DNA from: Bacteroidota bacterium
GTDB taxonomy: Bacteria > Bacteroidota > Bacteroidia > Chitinophagales > Chitinophagaceae
DNA length: 47,597 bases
Direction: 5' to 3'
NCBI GenBank assembly: GCA_013285905.1
Contig: JABDGU010000014.1
Location: 1 to 47,597 of the forward strand
A model generated the notes under the pieces. It searched no databases. It was not told where the DNA came from and saw only the letters and a program-made list of their open reading frames with translations. A program made the translations under genes and the position numbers. Positions 15,905-24,547 of this stretch are shown here, piece by piece; position 1 is the first letter of the stretch; each line of letters begins with the position of its first letter.

Positions 15905-16360
15905 CTATTGCAATGAGTTTTTGTAAATGTTATTCAGAGCAGCCCCACGGGATATTCTTGACAGGGCTTCTTTTAAAGAATCGTGGGTCCTTACAACAGG
16001 AGTGCCTTGTGTAATATAGATATGCAAAAGCGATTTAAACTTCGATAATGTTTTAAGGGAATATTGGATTTTTTCTTTAAACTCATTATCATCTAAATAA
16101 TTATGTGCTTTCAGTTCATCATCAATTTCAACAAAAGAATTAAACGTTTTTTTGGTTTGTTCTATTAAGGCTTCAGACTGATTTTTATTTAAGTCCTGGA
16201 TATGATTACTGAAACCTTCAATAACCAAAATTAAATCGTCAAGATTCTCATTTACACTTTTTTTAGAAGTATTATATAATTGAGATGAAACACCAAAATC
16301 ATTGATCTTTCTGATGATGGGATTCGCTTTCTTTTCTATATCTAATGTGAACAAAAACAT
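15905..16360 (-). CDS. Putative antitoxin partner of PemK-like toxin, unrecognised family
   Basis: 151 residues from the ATG at 16360 (MFLFTLDIEKKANPIIRKIN). I prefer this start over the ATG at 16387 because a -7-like box (16370-16377) lies between the two. The protein appears alpha-helical throughout, with long amphipathic helices (NENLDDLILVIEGFSNHIQDLNKNQSE, EALIEQTKKTFNSFVEIDDELKAHNYL) and a C-terminal basic part (EALSRISRGAAL). I see no known antitoxin DNA-binding domain (AbrB, RHH or HTH). Position immediately upstream of the toxin is the only evidence for an antitoxin role. Confidence 0.65.
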   Translation of the reverse strand: MFLFTLDIEKKANPIIRKINDFGVSSQLYNTSKKSVNENLDDLILVIEGFSNHIQDLNKNQSEALIEQTKKTFNSFVEIDDELKAHNYLDDNEFKEKIQYSLKTLSKFKSLLHIYITQGTPVVRTHDSLKEALSRISRGAALNNIYKNSLQ

Positions 16361-16369
16361 ATCGTTTAT

Positions 16370-16377
16370 CAAAGATA
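16370..16377 (-). promoter_or_regulatory. Candidate -7 box of the PemK-like operon
   Basis: On the minus strand this reads TATCTTTG, matching TAnnTTTG. Transcription would begin about 7 bp downstream, almost at the ATG at 16360, suggesting a near-leaderless mRNA and deciding the start codon choice. Confidence 0.4.
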
Positions 16378-16394
16378 CGAAAAACATATTAATA

Positions 16395-16718
16395 TCACCA
16401 CTTCAATTCTGGGTCCACTTCTTCATTCATGGTTTTAAAAAGTTGGCGGCTCTGTATCTTCTGAAACTGGCGATCGTAAATAAGGCGGGCTATATTTTCT
16501 GCAACGTATTCCTCCTGCATAACACCGTTCAGCTTTTTTTCTGAAATATCGAGTCGATACATCAATTGAAAAAAGGTTTCAGGGCCCTGATCTATTAAGC
16601 GGGTTACTTTGATGGTAAGCTGTTTCAGAATTTCTTCTTCGGATATGATATCAGGCAATTGCAAGCCCCAATCGTTTTGCAAGGCGACTGCTGCTTCTTT
16701 TATTACCTGGTCTTCCAT
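16395..16718 (-). CDS. Conserved hypothetical protein, small helical
   Basis: 107 residues, cytoplasmic, predicted helical (MEDQVIKEAAVALQNDWGLQL, EEEILKQLTIKVTRLIDQGPETFFQLMYRLDI, EYVAENIARLIYDRQFQKIQSR). There is no recognised motif. The composition is that of a normal housekeeping-type gene, and it reads like a small conserved Bacteroidota protein. It lies between glyS and the PemK-like pair on the same strand: 53 bp after glyS in the other gene's upstream direction and 34 bp before the antitoxin-like gene. Function unknown. Confidence 0.7.
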   Translation of the reverse strand: MEDQVIKEAAVALQNDWGLQLPDIISEEEILKQLTIKVTRLIDQGPETFFQLMYRLDISEKKLNGVMQEEYVAENIARLIYDRQFQKIQSRQLFKTMNEEVDPELKW

Positions 16719-16771
16719 AGAAATACAATGAGGGTACTTTGTAAATTACAAAAGCAAATCCTAATAAACAA

Positions 16772-18205
16772 TTAAAACATCTTTGTTTTCTCCAGCACCA
16801 GATTTTTTACCTCAGAAAGGGGGATACGCTCCTGCGTCATTGTGTCGCGGTAACGAATTGTAACCGCATGGTCTTCTTTTGTTTGATGATCTATGGTTAC
16901 GCAGAAAGGTGTACCTATGGCATCCATGCGGCGGTAACGTTTGCCAATAGTATCTTTTTCTTCGTAGAAACACCTGAAATGCGGTTTGCATTCATTCAGT
17001 AATTCCTTCGCTATTTCGGGCAGGCCATCTTTTTTAAGCAGAGGCAGAATAGCCAGCTTTATCGGCGCGAGCATAGGAGGAAATTTCAACACAACACGGC
17101 TGTCTTGTTTTTCTGCTGTGCTCAGATCTTCTTCCAGGTATGATTCACTCAGTATCATCATCACTGTGCGGTCAAGGCCTATGGAAGTTTCGATGACATA
17201 AGGAATATAATGCTGATTGATCTCGGTATCGAAATAAGTTAGTTTTTTACCGCTGAATTCCTGGTGGCTTTTCAAATCGAAATCAGTGCGGCTATGCACA
17301 CCTTCCACTTCTTTAAAGCCCATAGGGAAATCGTATTCAATATCGCAGGCGGCATCCGCATAGTGGGCTAGCTTTACATGGTCGTGAAAGCGATAATGCT
17401 CTGCAGGTATGCCAAGGCTAAGATGCCATTTCATGCGGGCGTCTTTCCAGTACTCATACCATTCTTTCTGTGTGCCGGGGCGAACGAAGAACTGCATTTC
17501 CATTTGTTCAAATTCCCTCATGCGGAAAATGAAACCACGAGCCACTATCTCATTACGGAATGCCTTACCTGTTTGCGCAATACCAAAAGGAATTTTCATC
17601 CTGCCTGTTTTTTGCACATTTAGAAAATTAACAAAAATACCCTGTGCAGTTTCGGGGCGGAGATATACCATATTTGCATCCTCGGCTACAGAGCCCATTT
17701 CAGTTGAGAACATGAGATTGAACTGGCGCACATCTGTCCAGTTGCAAGTGCCGCTAATAGCGCATTTTATTTTATTAGATTCTATTAATGCTTTAAGCCC
17801 GGCAAAATCATTAGCAGCAAGTAAAGCATCCATCTGTTGCAATAAGGCATCCCCACTTTCTTTATCCAGTGTTTCGGCATAGCCTTCTATCAGGTGGTCA
17901 ACCCTATACCTTTTCTTGCTGTCCTTATTATCGATCATGGGATCGCTGAAATTATCCACATGGCCACTTGCTTTCCACACTGTGGGGTGCATAAAAATAG
18001 CTGCGTCAAGACCTACTATATTGTTGTCCTGCATCTGGGTCATACTCTTCCACCAGTAGTCGCGGATGTTTCTTTTCAGTTCCACACCATACTGCCCATA
18101 GTCGTAAACAGCGCTTAGACCATCATAAATCTCGCTGGAAGGGAATACAAATCCATATTCTTTGCAATGCGCAATAATATTTTGCAGGTTCTTTTCATTT
18201 GCCAT
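16772..18205 (-). CDS. glyS: Glycyl-tRNA synthetase (dimeric, class II)
   Basis: 477 residues, slightly longer than the ~460 typical of bacterial single-chain GlyRS. It charges tRNA-Gly with glycine in the cytoplasm. Seen: the N-terminal core (GFVFPSSEIYDGLSAVYDYGQYGVELKRNI), class II motif 2 (FRNEIVARGFIFRMREFEQME), substrate loops (YLRPETAQGIFVNF), motif 3 with GLDRTVMMIL, and the C-terminal anticodon-binding domain (APIKLAILPLLKK, YRRMDAIGTPFCVTID). All parts are intact. The gene is transcribed leftward, with repeat-containing intergenic DNA upstream. Confidence 0.96.
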   Translation of the reverse strand: MANEKNLQNIIAHCKEYGFVFPSSEIYDGLSAVYDYGQYGVELKRNIRDYWWKSMTQMQDNNIVGLDAAIFMHPTVWKASGHVDNFSDPMIDNKDSKKRYRVDHLIEGYAETLDKESGDALLQQMDALLAANDFAGLKALIESNKIKCAISGTCNWTDVRQFNLMFSTEMGSVAEDANMVYLRPETAQGIFVNFLNVQKTGRMKIPFGIAQTGKAFRNEIVARGFIFRMREFEQMEMQFFVRPGTQKEWYEYWKDARMKWHLSLGIPAEHYRFHDHVKLAHYADAACDIEYDFPMGFKEVEGVHSRTDFDLKSHQEFSGKKLTYFDTEINQHYIPYVIETSIGLDRTVMMILSESYLEEDLSTAEKQDSRVVLKFPPMLAPIKLAILPLLKKDGLPEIAKELLNECKPHFRCFYEEKDTIGKRYRRMDAIGTPFCVTIDHQTKEDHAVTIRYRDTMTQERIPLSEVKNLVLEKTKMF

Positions 18206-18238
18206 AACGCGGCAAAAATAGGCAAATCCGCCTAAAGA

Positions 18239-18265
18239 GAATTAGGAATTGGGAATTAGGAATTT
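18239..18265. repeat. Simple intergenic repeat, GAATTAGGAATT units
   Basis: GAATTAGGAATT and GGGAATTAGGAATT are arranged in tandem upstream of both the glyS start (-) and the 18312 gene (+). This type of low-complexity repeat is common between genes in this phylum. Confidence 0.6.
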
Positions 18266-18311
18266 GTACCTTGGCATATTCATTATCAATAATGCATTTT
18301 AATAGGTCTTT

Positions 18312-18737
18312 ATGAAAAAAACTTTACTGGTACTTCTCTGTATTTGCTATGCTAGTGGCGCTTTTTGCGAGACGAAGGATGAAAAAGCCATACATACAAT
18401 GCTGGCTGCACAGGTGGAAGAATGGAACAAAGGCAATATTGCCGGATATATGAAAGGATATTGGGACAATGACAGCCTGGTATTTATAGGTAAGAGCGGA
18501 CCGACCTATGGATATAGACCCACCCTTGAACGTTACCTGAAAGCATACCCGGACGAAGCCCATATGGGCAAGCTTAGTTCTACTATCCTCAGCATGAAAA
18601 AACTATCTGCAGACTATTATTTCATTGTTGGTAAATGGGCGCTGGCAAGAAGCGCCGGAGATATAGGAGGTTCTTATACTTTACTAATACATAAGATCAA
18701 GGGCGACTGGGTGATAGTCTGCGACCATAGCTCCTGA
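18312..18737 (+). CDS. Secreted NTF2-like / SnoaL-like protein (DUF4440 type)
   Basis: 141 residues. A signal peptide (MKKTLLVLLCICYASGAFC) is followed by an NTF2-like alpha+beta cone fold: an initial helix DEKAIHTMLAAQVEEWNKGNI, then GYMKGYWDNDSLVFIGKSG, a YGYRPTLERYLKAYP segment and C-terminal strands ending GGSYTLLIHKIKGDWVIVCDHSS. Such proteins in Bacteroidota are usually unlabelled secreted or periplasmic proteins; a catalytic role cannot be read. It stands 84 bp before the MBOAT gene and could share its transcript. Confidence 0.85.
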   Translation: MKKTLLVLLCICYASGAFCETKDEKAIHTMLAAQVEEWNKGNIAGYMKGYWDNDSLVFIGKSGPTYGYRPTLERYLKAYPDEAHMGKLSSTILSMKKLSADYYFIVGKWALARSAGDIGGSYTLLIHKIKGDWVIVCDHSS

Positions 18738-18821
18738 GTAAAGGGCGTTTTTATTGTTCCGCAAAAGACAAAGCCTTGCATTTTTCATATTATTGTATTA
18801 AATAAGGCCTGACAGACTGAT

Positions 18822-20204
18822 ATGCTTTTTAACTCCTTACAGTTTCTTGTGTTCTTCATGGTAATAACACTCAGTTATTACAAACTCAAGTCGCAGAAAT
18901 CGAGGGTAAATTTATTATTAATAGCGAGTTGCTATTTCTATATGTCATTTGTTCCCAAATATATACTGATATTGGGGAGCACAATTGCCATAGACTATGT
19001 CGCAGGTATCCTGATATCAAAAAGCAGCGGCCACGCACGCAAAACATGGTTGGTAACAAGTATCGTGGCGAATGTGGGTATTCTTGTCTTTTACAAATAT
19101 TTCAATTTCCTTCTAGGCAATATCGAACCGCTGCTGCATCATATTTTCCCAAGCCACCCAATCCCATATATTAATGTCATTTTGCCGATAGGTTTGTCTT
19201 TTCATACATTCCAGGCGATGAGCTACACTATAGAGGTGTATCGTGGTAAACAGCCGCCAGAAAGGAATTTTATAGTTTATGCCCTATATGTTATGTTCTA
19301 TCCCCAACTGGTGGCAGGGCCTATTGAGCGGCCGCAAAATATACTGCCGCAATTGCATGAATACAAAGTTTATGATTGGGGCAATGTAAAGGAAGGGCTT
19401 ATAAGAATGTCGTGGGGCTTTTTTAAAAAATGCGTTATTGCAGACCGCCTTGCAATGGAGGTTGACTTTGCATATAGCCATACAGGCCTTTCTTCGTGTT
19501 CGCTATGGCTTGCGGCCTTGTTTTATTCATTCCAGATATATTGTGATTTTTCCGGCTACTGCGATATAGGTATTGGTGCCGCAAAAGTAATGGGTATGCG
19601 TCTGATGGAAAATTTTAATGAGCCTTATCGATCGCAAAATATCAGCACGTTCTGGAGTCGCTGGCATATTTCTCTTTCAAGTTGGTTTAGGGATTATGTA
19701 TATATTCCATTAGGAGGGAACCGACTTGGTGAAACGCGGAGAAAATTGAACGTAATGTTCGTCTTTCTGCTTAGTGGTATTTGGCACGGCGCCAATTGGA
19801 CATTTATTACATGGGGCACACTGCATGGTATGCTGACAACTTTTTTCCCGGGCCGGAAAAAGGGTGTAACCGGTAATTTTAGCAATTTAGTTTTTGTCTG
19901 TCTAAACTTTATCCTCGTAACATTACTATGGGTGTTTTTCAGAGCGCAAAACATAAGCCAGGCTCTTAAGTACATATGTGGCATGTTTTGCTTTCGAGGC
20001 GGACAAACAAAATTCGGGCTTAACGGGATTGAACTATCATTATCGATTTTATTGATCATTATTATGTTGGTAAGAGAGGCTAAATTTCCGAAGCACTTTA
20101 TAAAAAGTGATAAGGCATTTGCCGCCTATCTTACGTGTATGATATTGATATGCTATTTTCTAGGTGTTTTCAGCGAGAATCATTTTATCTATTTTCAATT
20201 TTAA
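18822..20204 (+). CDS. MBOAT-family O-acyltransferase (AlgI-like)
   Basis: 460 residues, integral membrane with about ten hydrophobic segments. MBOAT proteins move acyl groups, often acetyl, across the membrane onto extracellular or envelope polysaccharides or teichoic acids. Seen: LPIGLSFHTFQAMSYTIEVYRGK, FYPQLVAGPIERPQNILPQ, SFQIYCDFSGYCDIGIGAAKVMG, FWSRWHISLSSWFRDYVYIPLGG and the catalytic His in GIWHGANWTFITWGTLHG. Three bp downstream begins an SGNH-type partner, as in alginate/cellulose acetylation systems (AlgI with AlgJ/X) and DltB with DltD. The substrate here is not known. Confidence 0.93.
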   Translation: MLFNSLQFLVFFMVITLSYYKLKSQKSRVNLLLIASCYFYMSFVPKYILILGSTIAIDYVAGILISKSSGHARKTWLVTSIVANVGILVFYKYFNFLLGNIEPLLHHIFPSHPIPYINVILPIGLSFHTFQAMSYTIEVYRGKQPPERNFIVYALYVMFYPQLVAGPIERPQNILPQLHEYKVYDWGNVKEGLIRMSWGFFKKCVIADRLAMEVDFAYSHTGLSSCSLWLAALFYSFQIYCDFSGYCDIGIGAAKVMGMRLMENFNEPYRSQNISTFWSRWHISLSSWFRDYVYIPLGGNRLGETRRKLNVMFVFLLSGIWHGANWTFITWGTLHGMLTTFFPGRKKGVTGNFSNLVFVCLNFILVTLLWVFFRAQNISQALKYICGMFCFRGGQTKFGLNGIELSLSILLIIIMLVREAKFPKHFIKSDKAFAAYLTCMILICYFLGVFSENHFIYFQF

Positions 20205-20207
20205 AGA

Positions 20208-21269
20208 ATGAAAAAAGCGCTGTCGTGGTTTTTTATAGTTTTCGGCGTAGCAGTGATGGTAGCATCTACTGCCAGGTCTTTAATGAAAAGGATATATGAT
20301 AAAAAGGATTACCTGGTCAACACCAGTTGGTGGGGTGAGCATATTAGCCCGTGGGGTGACCTGGTTTATATGTCTTATCTTGACGATATTGCGAAATTTC
20401 ATGAAAAGGGCGGCTACAATTTCGTACGACCGCATGATGGGTGCAATAAAAACATTGATCTCTATTTATGCGGGGACAGCTATACAGAATATATCCCCGA
20501 CTCTGCATTCGCTCGTATTCATTCATTTCATTTCGTAAGAAATTATTCCAATCAGCAAATTGGGTACAAGCCGGACAGTTCTAAAAGAAAAATATTAATA
20601 ATTGAAACTGCCGAAAGATACCTGCGAGACTATCTTGAGTCACGGCAAATATTTGACAAGCTGAAGAAAAATGAAATCGCGTGTATGCCTGCTATACTGC
20701 CAAGGCTGCATGCATCATATTCAACCTTTGGAATTTACTCCAAAGACATTTTTAACCCGAATATTAACCAGAACTTAGAATATAATTTGTTTAACTATAA
20801 ATTTTTAACCAGTATCAGGTATTTAAAAGCTGACCTGAATTATTATTGTTTTAACCGTGCTTCAGGAAATGTGGCCATATCAGATAACGGGGCTTATCTG
20901 TTTATAAGGGAAAGCGTTGTCCCCTCGGGAATATATAGTTACTCAGAGCGCTTAAGCGGGGAAAAGGTCAATCAAATGATAGCAGCTATAAACGATATCT
21001 ACCTTCATTATAAAAGCGAGGGTTTTTCTGAAGTGTACCTTGCAATTATTCCTAATCCTGCTACAATTCTGCAAGCCGAATATTATAACCAAATGATCCC
21101 TTTGATACAAAATAATCCCAGCCTGCAAATGCCTGTGATTGATCTGTACACTGTTTTCAAAAATCAAGTTGATCCCGCAAGCTTATACAGAGCAGGTGAT
21201 ACGCATTGGAACAACAAGGGTATGCAAATATGGATAGGGAAAGTGAACCAACTATTGTTAAGGCAATAG
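20208..21269 (+). CDS. SGNH-hydrolase-like partner of the MBOAT protein (AlgJ/X- or DltD-like)
   Basis: 353 residues. One N-terminal membrane anchor (about residues 7-23) is followed by an extracytoplasmic domain. Catalytic motifs: GDSYTE with the nucleophile Ser91, and GDTHWNNKG with Asp331 and His333 near the C-terminus, the DxxH pair of SGNH/AlgJ-type acyltransferases. The gene is 3 bp downstream of the MBOAT gene, so the two are co-transcribed and very likely act together: MBOAT brings the acyl group across and this protein transfers it. The target polymer is unknown. A LYLCGDSYTEYI strand context is as expected. Confidence 0.85.
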   Translation: MKKALSWFFIVFGVAVMVASTARSLMKRIYDKKDYLVNTSWWGEHISPWGDLVYMSYLDDIAKFHEKGGYNFVRPHDGCNKNIDLYLCGDSYTEYIPDSAFARIHSFHFVRNYSNQQIGYKPDSSKRKILIIETAERYLRDYLESRQIFDKLKKNEIACMPAILPRLHASYSTFGIYSKDIFNPNINQNLEYNLFNYKFLTSIRYLKADLNYYCFNRASGNVAISDNGAYLFIRESVVPSGIYSYSERLSGEKVNQMIAAINDIYLHYKSEGFSEVYLAIIPNPATILQAEYYNQMIPLIQNNPSLQMPVIDLYTVFKNQVDPASLYRAGDTHWNNKGMQIWIGKVNQLLLRQ

Positions 21270-21294
21270 AACCAGATAAATAGTTGTAAAGGGG

Positions 21295-21840
21295 CTATTT
21301 ATAAAATGTAAGCACAGTGTCCTTATTATCAATATTAACAGACACATTTACAGAATCCTTATTCTCATTTTTAATGGCAATTTGCTTCCAGGAATGCCTG
21401 CCAGAAAAAGATTCTCCGGCAGATATAGGCCTGCAAACTTGTTTTTCGAACAGGACATAGCGTTTATACAAAGTATAGTTAGCACTGCCTAAGGGTGCTC
21501 CGGATGCTCTTATTTGCAGCGTGGGAGATTCGACAAAATTGTGCTGGGGTACAAATGGCCAAAAGGGTATTAGAAGAACTACTAAAAGAAGGCCGCCCCT
21601 CAACAACATAAAAAAAACCACCAGTAGCAAATATACAGGGTATATGCCATAATAAAATCTTAACAGCTTAGAAAGGCTTTTGTAGGAAGTGAAAATAACA
21701 AGGAAAGCAGACCCAAACATTGCCAAGATCAATAAAACATCTAAAATCTGGCCAATAAAACTTAGGCTATATTTGATGCAAACAATAAAGTCTAATAAGA
21801 ATGTGAGGGTGATAATGGTATGTAGTCTTGTTTTGGCCAT
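21295..21840 (-). CDS. Hypothetical membrane protein
   Basis: 181 residues from the ATG at 21840 (MAKTRLHTIITLTFLLD); a longer frame reaches 21882. Three hydrophobic helices lie at about residues 8-26, 30-53 and 66-95 (YPVYLLLVVFFMLLRGGLLLVVLLIPFWPF). A soluble C-terminal part of about 80 residues follows, probably periplasmic, ending in beta strands (DSVNVSVNIDNKDTVLTFYK). No family is recognised. It converges on the SGNH gene, 25 bp apart, and diverges from mscL. Confidence 0.75.
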   Translation of the reverse strand: MAKTRLHTIITLTFLLDFIVCIKYSLSFIGQILDVLLILAMFGSAFLVIFTSYKSLSKLLRFYYGIYPVYLLLVVFFMLLRGGLLLVVLLIPFWPFVPQHNFVESPTLQIRASGAPLGSANYTLYKRYVLFEKQVCRPISAGESFSGRHSWKQIAIKNENKDSVNVSVNIDNKDTVLTFYK

Positions 21841-21929
21841 GGTGTAATATTTAATACAGGAAACCCTAAAAGGTAACCACATAGTACGCGGAATAGTTTT
21901 TTTTCATTAGGTTTATAAAAAAAATTCCT

Positions 21930-22382
21930 ATGGCGTTCTGGAAAGATTTTAAGGCATTTGCAATGAAAGGTTCTGTAATAGACCTGGCGGTGGGTGTAAT
22001 AATTGGCGGCGCATTCGGCAAAATAGTAACAGCATTAGTCGAAGATATTATTATGCCTTTAGTAGGCGTTATAACCGGCAAAGGGGAAATGTTCGTTGAT
22101 AAATTTGTTGTGCTGAGGCCGGCAAAAGAGGGAGACATCTACCATTCTCTAGACGAAGCCAAGAAAGCGGGTGCGAATATTTTTGCTTACGGCCATTTTA
22201 TACAGACCATTGTAGATTTTTTCATCATAGCGCTTTTCATTTTCCTGGCCATACAATTTATTGCGAGGATGAGGGCCAGGGAAGATGCCGCCAAGGCAGC
22301 ACAACCATTCGGGCCATCATCTACAGACCAATTGCTAATGGACATACGCGATATTTTGCAAAAGGATAAACAGGCCAAATAA
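21930..22382 (+). CDS. mscL: Large-conductance mechanosensitive channel MscL
   Basis: 150 residues, normal for the family. MscL is a homopentameric inner-membrane channel that opens under high membrane tension to release solutes during osmotic downshock. Seen: the N-terminal amphipathic helix (MAFWKDFKAFAMKGSVIDLAVGV), TM1 with the gate region GVIIGGAFGKIVTALVEDIIMPLVG, a periplasmic loop with the insert AKEGDIYHSLDEAKKAGAN, TM2 (FIQTIVDFFIIALFIFLAIQF) and a charged C-terminal bundle. The start at 21930 fits the family. It diverges from the hypothetical membrane protein and is followed 49 bp later by the GGGP synthase gene. Confidence 0.96.
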   Translation: MAFWKDFKAFAMKGSVIDLAVGVIIGGAFGKIVTALVEDIIMPLVGVITGKGEMFVDKFVVLRPAKEGDIYHSLDEAKKAGANIFAYGHFIQTIVDFFIIALFIFLAIQFIARMRAREDAAKAAQPFGPSSTDQLLMDIRDILQKDKQAK

Positions 22383-22414
22383 AGTCTGCACAAACTATCT
22401 TAACGGGAATATTT

Positions 22415-22422
22415 TACCTTTG
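22415..22422 (+). promoter_or_regulatory. Candidate -7 box of the GGGP synthase gene
   Basis: TACCTTTG matches the TAnnTTTG consensus and ends 9 bp before the ATG at 22432, so the mRNA would be nearly leaderless. It supports the start at 22432 rather than the TTG at 22420, which overlaps this box. Confidence 0.45.
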
Positions 22423-22431
22423 AACGATATT

Positions 22432-23202
22432 ATGGCAACCGGTAAAATATATGAAGGCCTTTACAAGCTCAAAAAACAGGGCAAAAGTGGTTTTGCGGTT
22501 TTAGCAGACCCCGATAAAATAGCGCCTGCAGATATGCAGCACCTTGCCAGGCTTTGTAACAACGCCGGCGTTGATTATTTGCTTATCGGTGGCAGCTTGC
22601 TGATGATAAACCAGCTGGAAGCCTGCATACAACGTTTTAAGGCTGAAAGCGAGATACCGGTTATTCTTTTCCCCGGCAGTCCTTCTCAGTTTACACCTTA
22701 TGCAGATGCGTTATTATACCTTTCGCTTGTGTCGGGTCGCAACTCTGACCTGCTGATTGGACAACATGTAATATCAGCACCACAGATAAAAGCAAGCGGT
22801 ATGGAAGTAATCTCCACAGGCTATATGATAATTGATGGCGGGGTGCAAACAACTGTATCTTATATGAGCCATTCGGCACCCATACCTGCCGACAAACCTG
22901 ATATCGCTCTTTGCACTGCATGGGCTGCAGAACTGCAAGGCAAACATATTATCTATATGGACGCAGGAAGCGGGGCCAGGAACCCGGTTTCTGAAGAAAT
23001 GATACATAAGGTGAGTGCGCATATTGATATCCCTCTATTTATTGGCGGGGGCATACATACGCCCGAAAAAGTATATGCCAACTGCAAGGCAGGCGCCAAT
23101 ATAGTAGTGGTAGGCAATGCTATAGAGCAAGACCCTATGCTGATAAAAGACCTTGCACAGGCATCAAAAGCGGCAAAGAACAGTAGCCCCGTTTCGGAAT
23201 AA
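22432..23202 (+). CDS. Geranylgeranylglyceryl phosphate synthase family protein (PcrB/GGGPS-like)
   Basis: 256 residues from the ATG at 22432. Members of this family join a polyprenyl diphosphate to glycerol-1-phosphate; several Bacteroidota have such enzymes though they lack archaeal lipids. Seen in a TIM-barrel layout: FAVLADPDK with the Asp, VDYLLIGGSLLM, EIPVILFPGSPSQFTPYADALLYLSLVSGRN, YMDAGSGARNPV, DIPLFIGGGIHTPEKV and ANIVVVGNAIEQD. Active-site glycine loops are intact. The lipid product in this organism is not known. Stop at 23202; downstream DNA is repeat-poor. Confidence 0.92.
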   Translation: MATGKIYEGLYKLKKQGKSGFAVLADPDKIAPADMQHLARLCNNAGVDYLLIGGSLLMINQLEACIQRFKAESEIPVILFPGSPSQFTPYADALLYLSLVSGRNSDLLIGQHVISAPQIKASGMEVISTGYMIIDGGVQTTVSYMSHSAPIPADKPDIALCTAWAAELQGKHIIYMDAGSGARNPVSEEMIHKVSAHIDIPLFIGGGIHTPEKVYANCKAGANIVVVGNAIEQDPMLIKDLAQASKAAKNSSPVSE

Positions 23203-23380
23203 TCAGAATTGCAATGCTTGTTTTATTTTAAGTGATCACCTTGCACAGCGGTGTTATCTGCCTGTTTACAATATATTAATATCAGGTGAACAAAAAAAAT
23301 GTATTTTAGTGTCCTCCTTATTAAGCTCCGTTCGTTATTATATCATAACGCATCATTATTAAAATTAAAAACTAAACAAA

Positions 23381-23737
23381 ATGGAAAAATTTATCTTTTT
23401 ATTCAGAGGTGGCGAAAACCATGCTTACAACGCACAGGACTCACAACAAGCCAAGGATAACATGCAGGCCTGGATAGACTGGATGGGTGCACTGGCACAG
23501 AAAGGAATCCTTGTTGGTGCAGAACCTTTGCAGCCAACAGGCAAACAGGTATCCGGCACAAAAAAAGTGATAACAGACGGCCCGTATACTGAAGCGAAAG
23601 AACACGTTGGTGGTTATCTTATTGTAAGCGCAAAAGATATTGACGAAGCTGTCGAAATCTCTAAGGACTGCCCTGTACTGGGTGAGAATGGCAAAGTAGA
23701 AATAAGGCCGATCCAGAAAATGGACATGCCGAAATAG
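23381..23737 (+). CDS. YCII-related (DGPF-type) domain protein
   Basis: 118 residues, cytoplasmic. The family motif is KKVITDGPYTEAKEHVGGYLIVSAKDIDEA, where DGPYTE matches the DGPF signature, preceded by FIFLFRGGENHAY and a helix MQAWIDWMGALAQKGIL. In many bacteria this gene sits next to an ECF sigma factor that it may assist; none is recognisable here. The fold is ferredoxin-like. Function is not firmly known. The gene ends 240 bp before the OmpA-like gene, and the gap contains a copy of the uvrA start region. Confidence 0.9.
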   Translation: MEKFIFLFRGGENHAYNAQDSQQAKDNMQAWIDWMGALAQKGILVGAEPLQPTGKQVSGTKKVITDGPYTEAKEHVGGYLIVSAKDIDEAVEISKDCPVLGENGKVEIRPIQKMDMPK

Positions 23738-23866
23738 AACTTCACAAAAGCGGCGGATAAAGTGTTCGCTAAGAAATAATATAGGCCTGCGCAAGTTCCT
23801 GAAAAATGGGATTGTCGCGGGCCTAAGTATTATAAGTATATAAAGTGTCCTTAAAACAAATAGCTT

Positions 23867-23911
23867 AATTTGTTTCTCCAAAAATTTTATTGCAGCGATG
23901 AAAGAGGGTAT
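23867..23911 (+). repeat. Degenerate copy of the uvrA promoter and first codons
   Basis: 45 nt here match 24574-24618 at 42 positions. In this copy the uvrA ATG has become ATT, and the -7 box TAAATTTG has lost one A. It lies before the OmpA-like gene; the true copy lies directly behind that gene, so the OmpA-like gene is flanked by a direct repeat. Confidence 0.85.
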
Positions 23912-23977
23912 CAACTCATTAGATGCTAAAATATTGACGGCATGGTATTTGCAACCTGAATATGAAAATCTATAATT

Positions 23978-24493
23978 ATGAAAAACCATAAGCTATTATT
24001 GCTTGTTTTATTTATTGCATTTGCATTCAGTGCCTGCCATAGTTCTAAAAAAGCTCATACTGATATGGCGAGTTTCAGGGCATTGCACAGGGAACTTAAG
24101 CAGCAGTTGCCAGATGCACAGGTAATAAAATTGAAAGACTCTATAAAAGTGATCTATCCTGAAGTTGCCCTGTTCGATTTTAATAAAGATGAGATAAAAC
24201 CCAGTGCTCTTGCTTCTCTTCAAAAATTTGCAAAAGTGCTTAAGAGGGAAAACCAGGTGTATTTTGTTATTAATGGATATACGGACAATGTAGGCACAAA
24301 TGAAATAAATAATTCCTTGTCGCTCCGCAGAGCAAATAACGCTAAAACATTCTTCAAATCTTATGGCATTGATGATGCAAGAATGACAGTGAATGGACGT
24401 GGATCATCTAACCCGATAATGGACAATACTACCGATGCAGGCAGACAAGCCAACCGGAGGGTAGAGTTTATTTTGTATAAAACATGTAAATGA
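23978..24493 (+). CDS. OmpA-family lipoprotein
   Basis: 171 residues. Lipoprotein signal: MKNHKLLLLVLFIAFAFSAC with lipobox FSAC, so it is probably anchored in the outer membrane. The C-terminal OmpA peptidoglycan-binding domain (about residues 60-170) has ALFDFNKDEIKPSALASLQKFAK, VINGYTDNVGTNEINNSLSLRRANNAK and the NRRVEF end, with the Asp and Arg that contact peptidoglycan diaminopimelate. It likely ties the outer membrane to peptidoglycan. The gene sits between a copy of the uvrA start region and uvrA itself. Confidence 0.93.
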   Translation: MKNHKLLLLVLFIAFAFSACHSSKKAHTDMASFRALHRELKQQLPDAQVIKLKDSIKVIYPEVALFDFNKDEIKPSALASLQKFAKVLKRENQVYFVINGYTDNVGTNEINNSLSLRRANNAKTFFKSYGIDDARMTVNGRGSSNPIMDNTTDAGRQANRRVEFILYKTCK

Positions 24494-24547
24494 TTTTGCA
24501 AACCTATTGTGACGAATAGGAATCATAATATTTAACAATTCGTCCAT

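Noticed and set aside
23898-23975. 25-codon frame before the OmpA-like gene as a gene of its own
   Set aside because: It starts inside the decayed copy of the uvrA start and has no independent support; it is mentioned only as a possible leader peptide.
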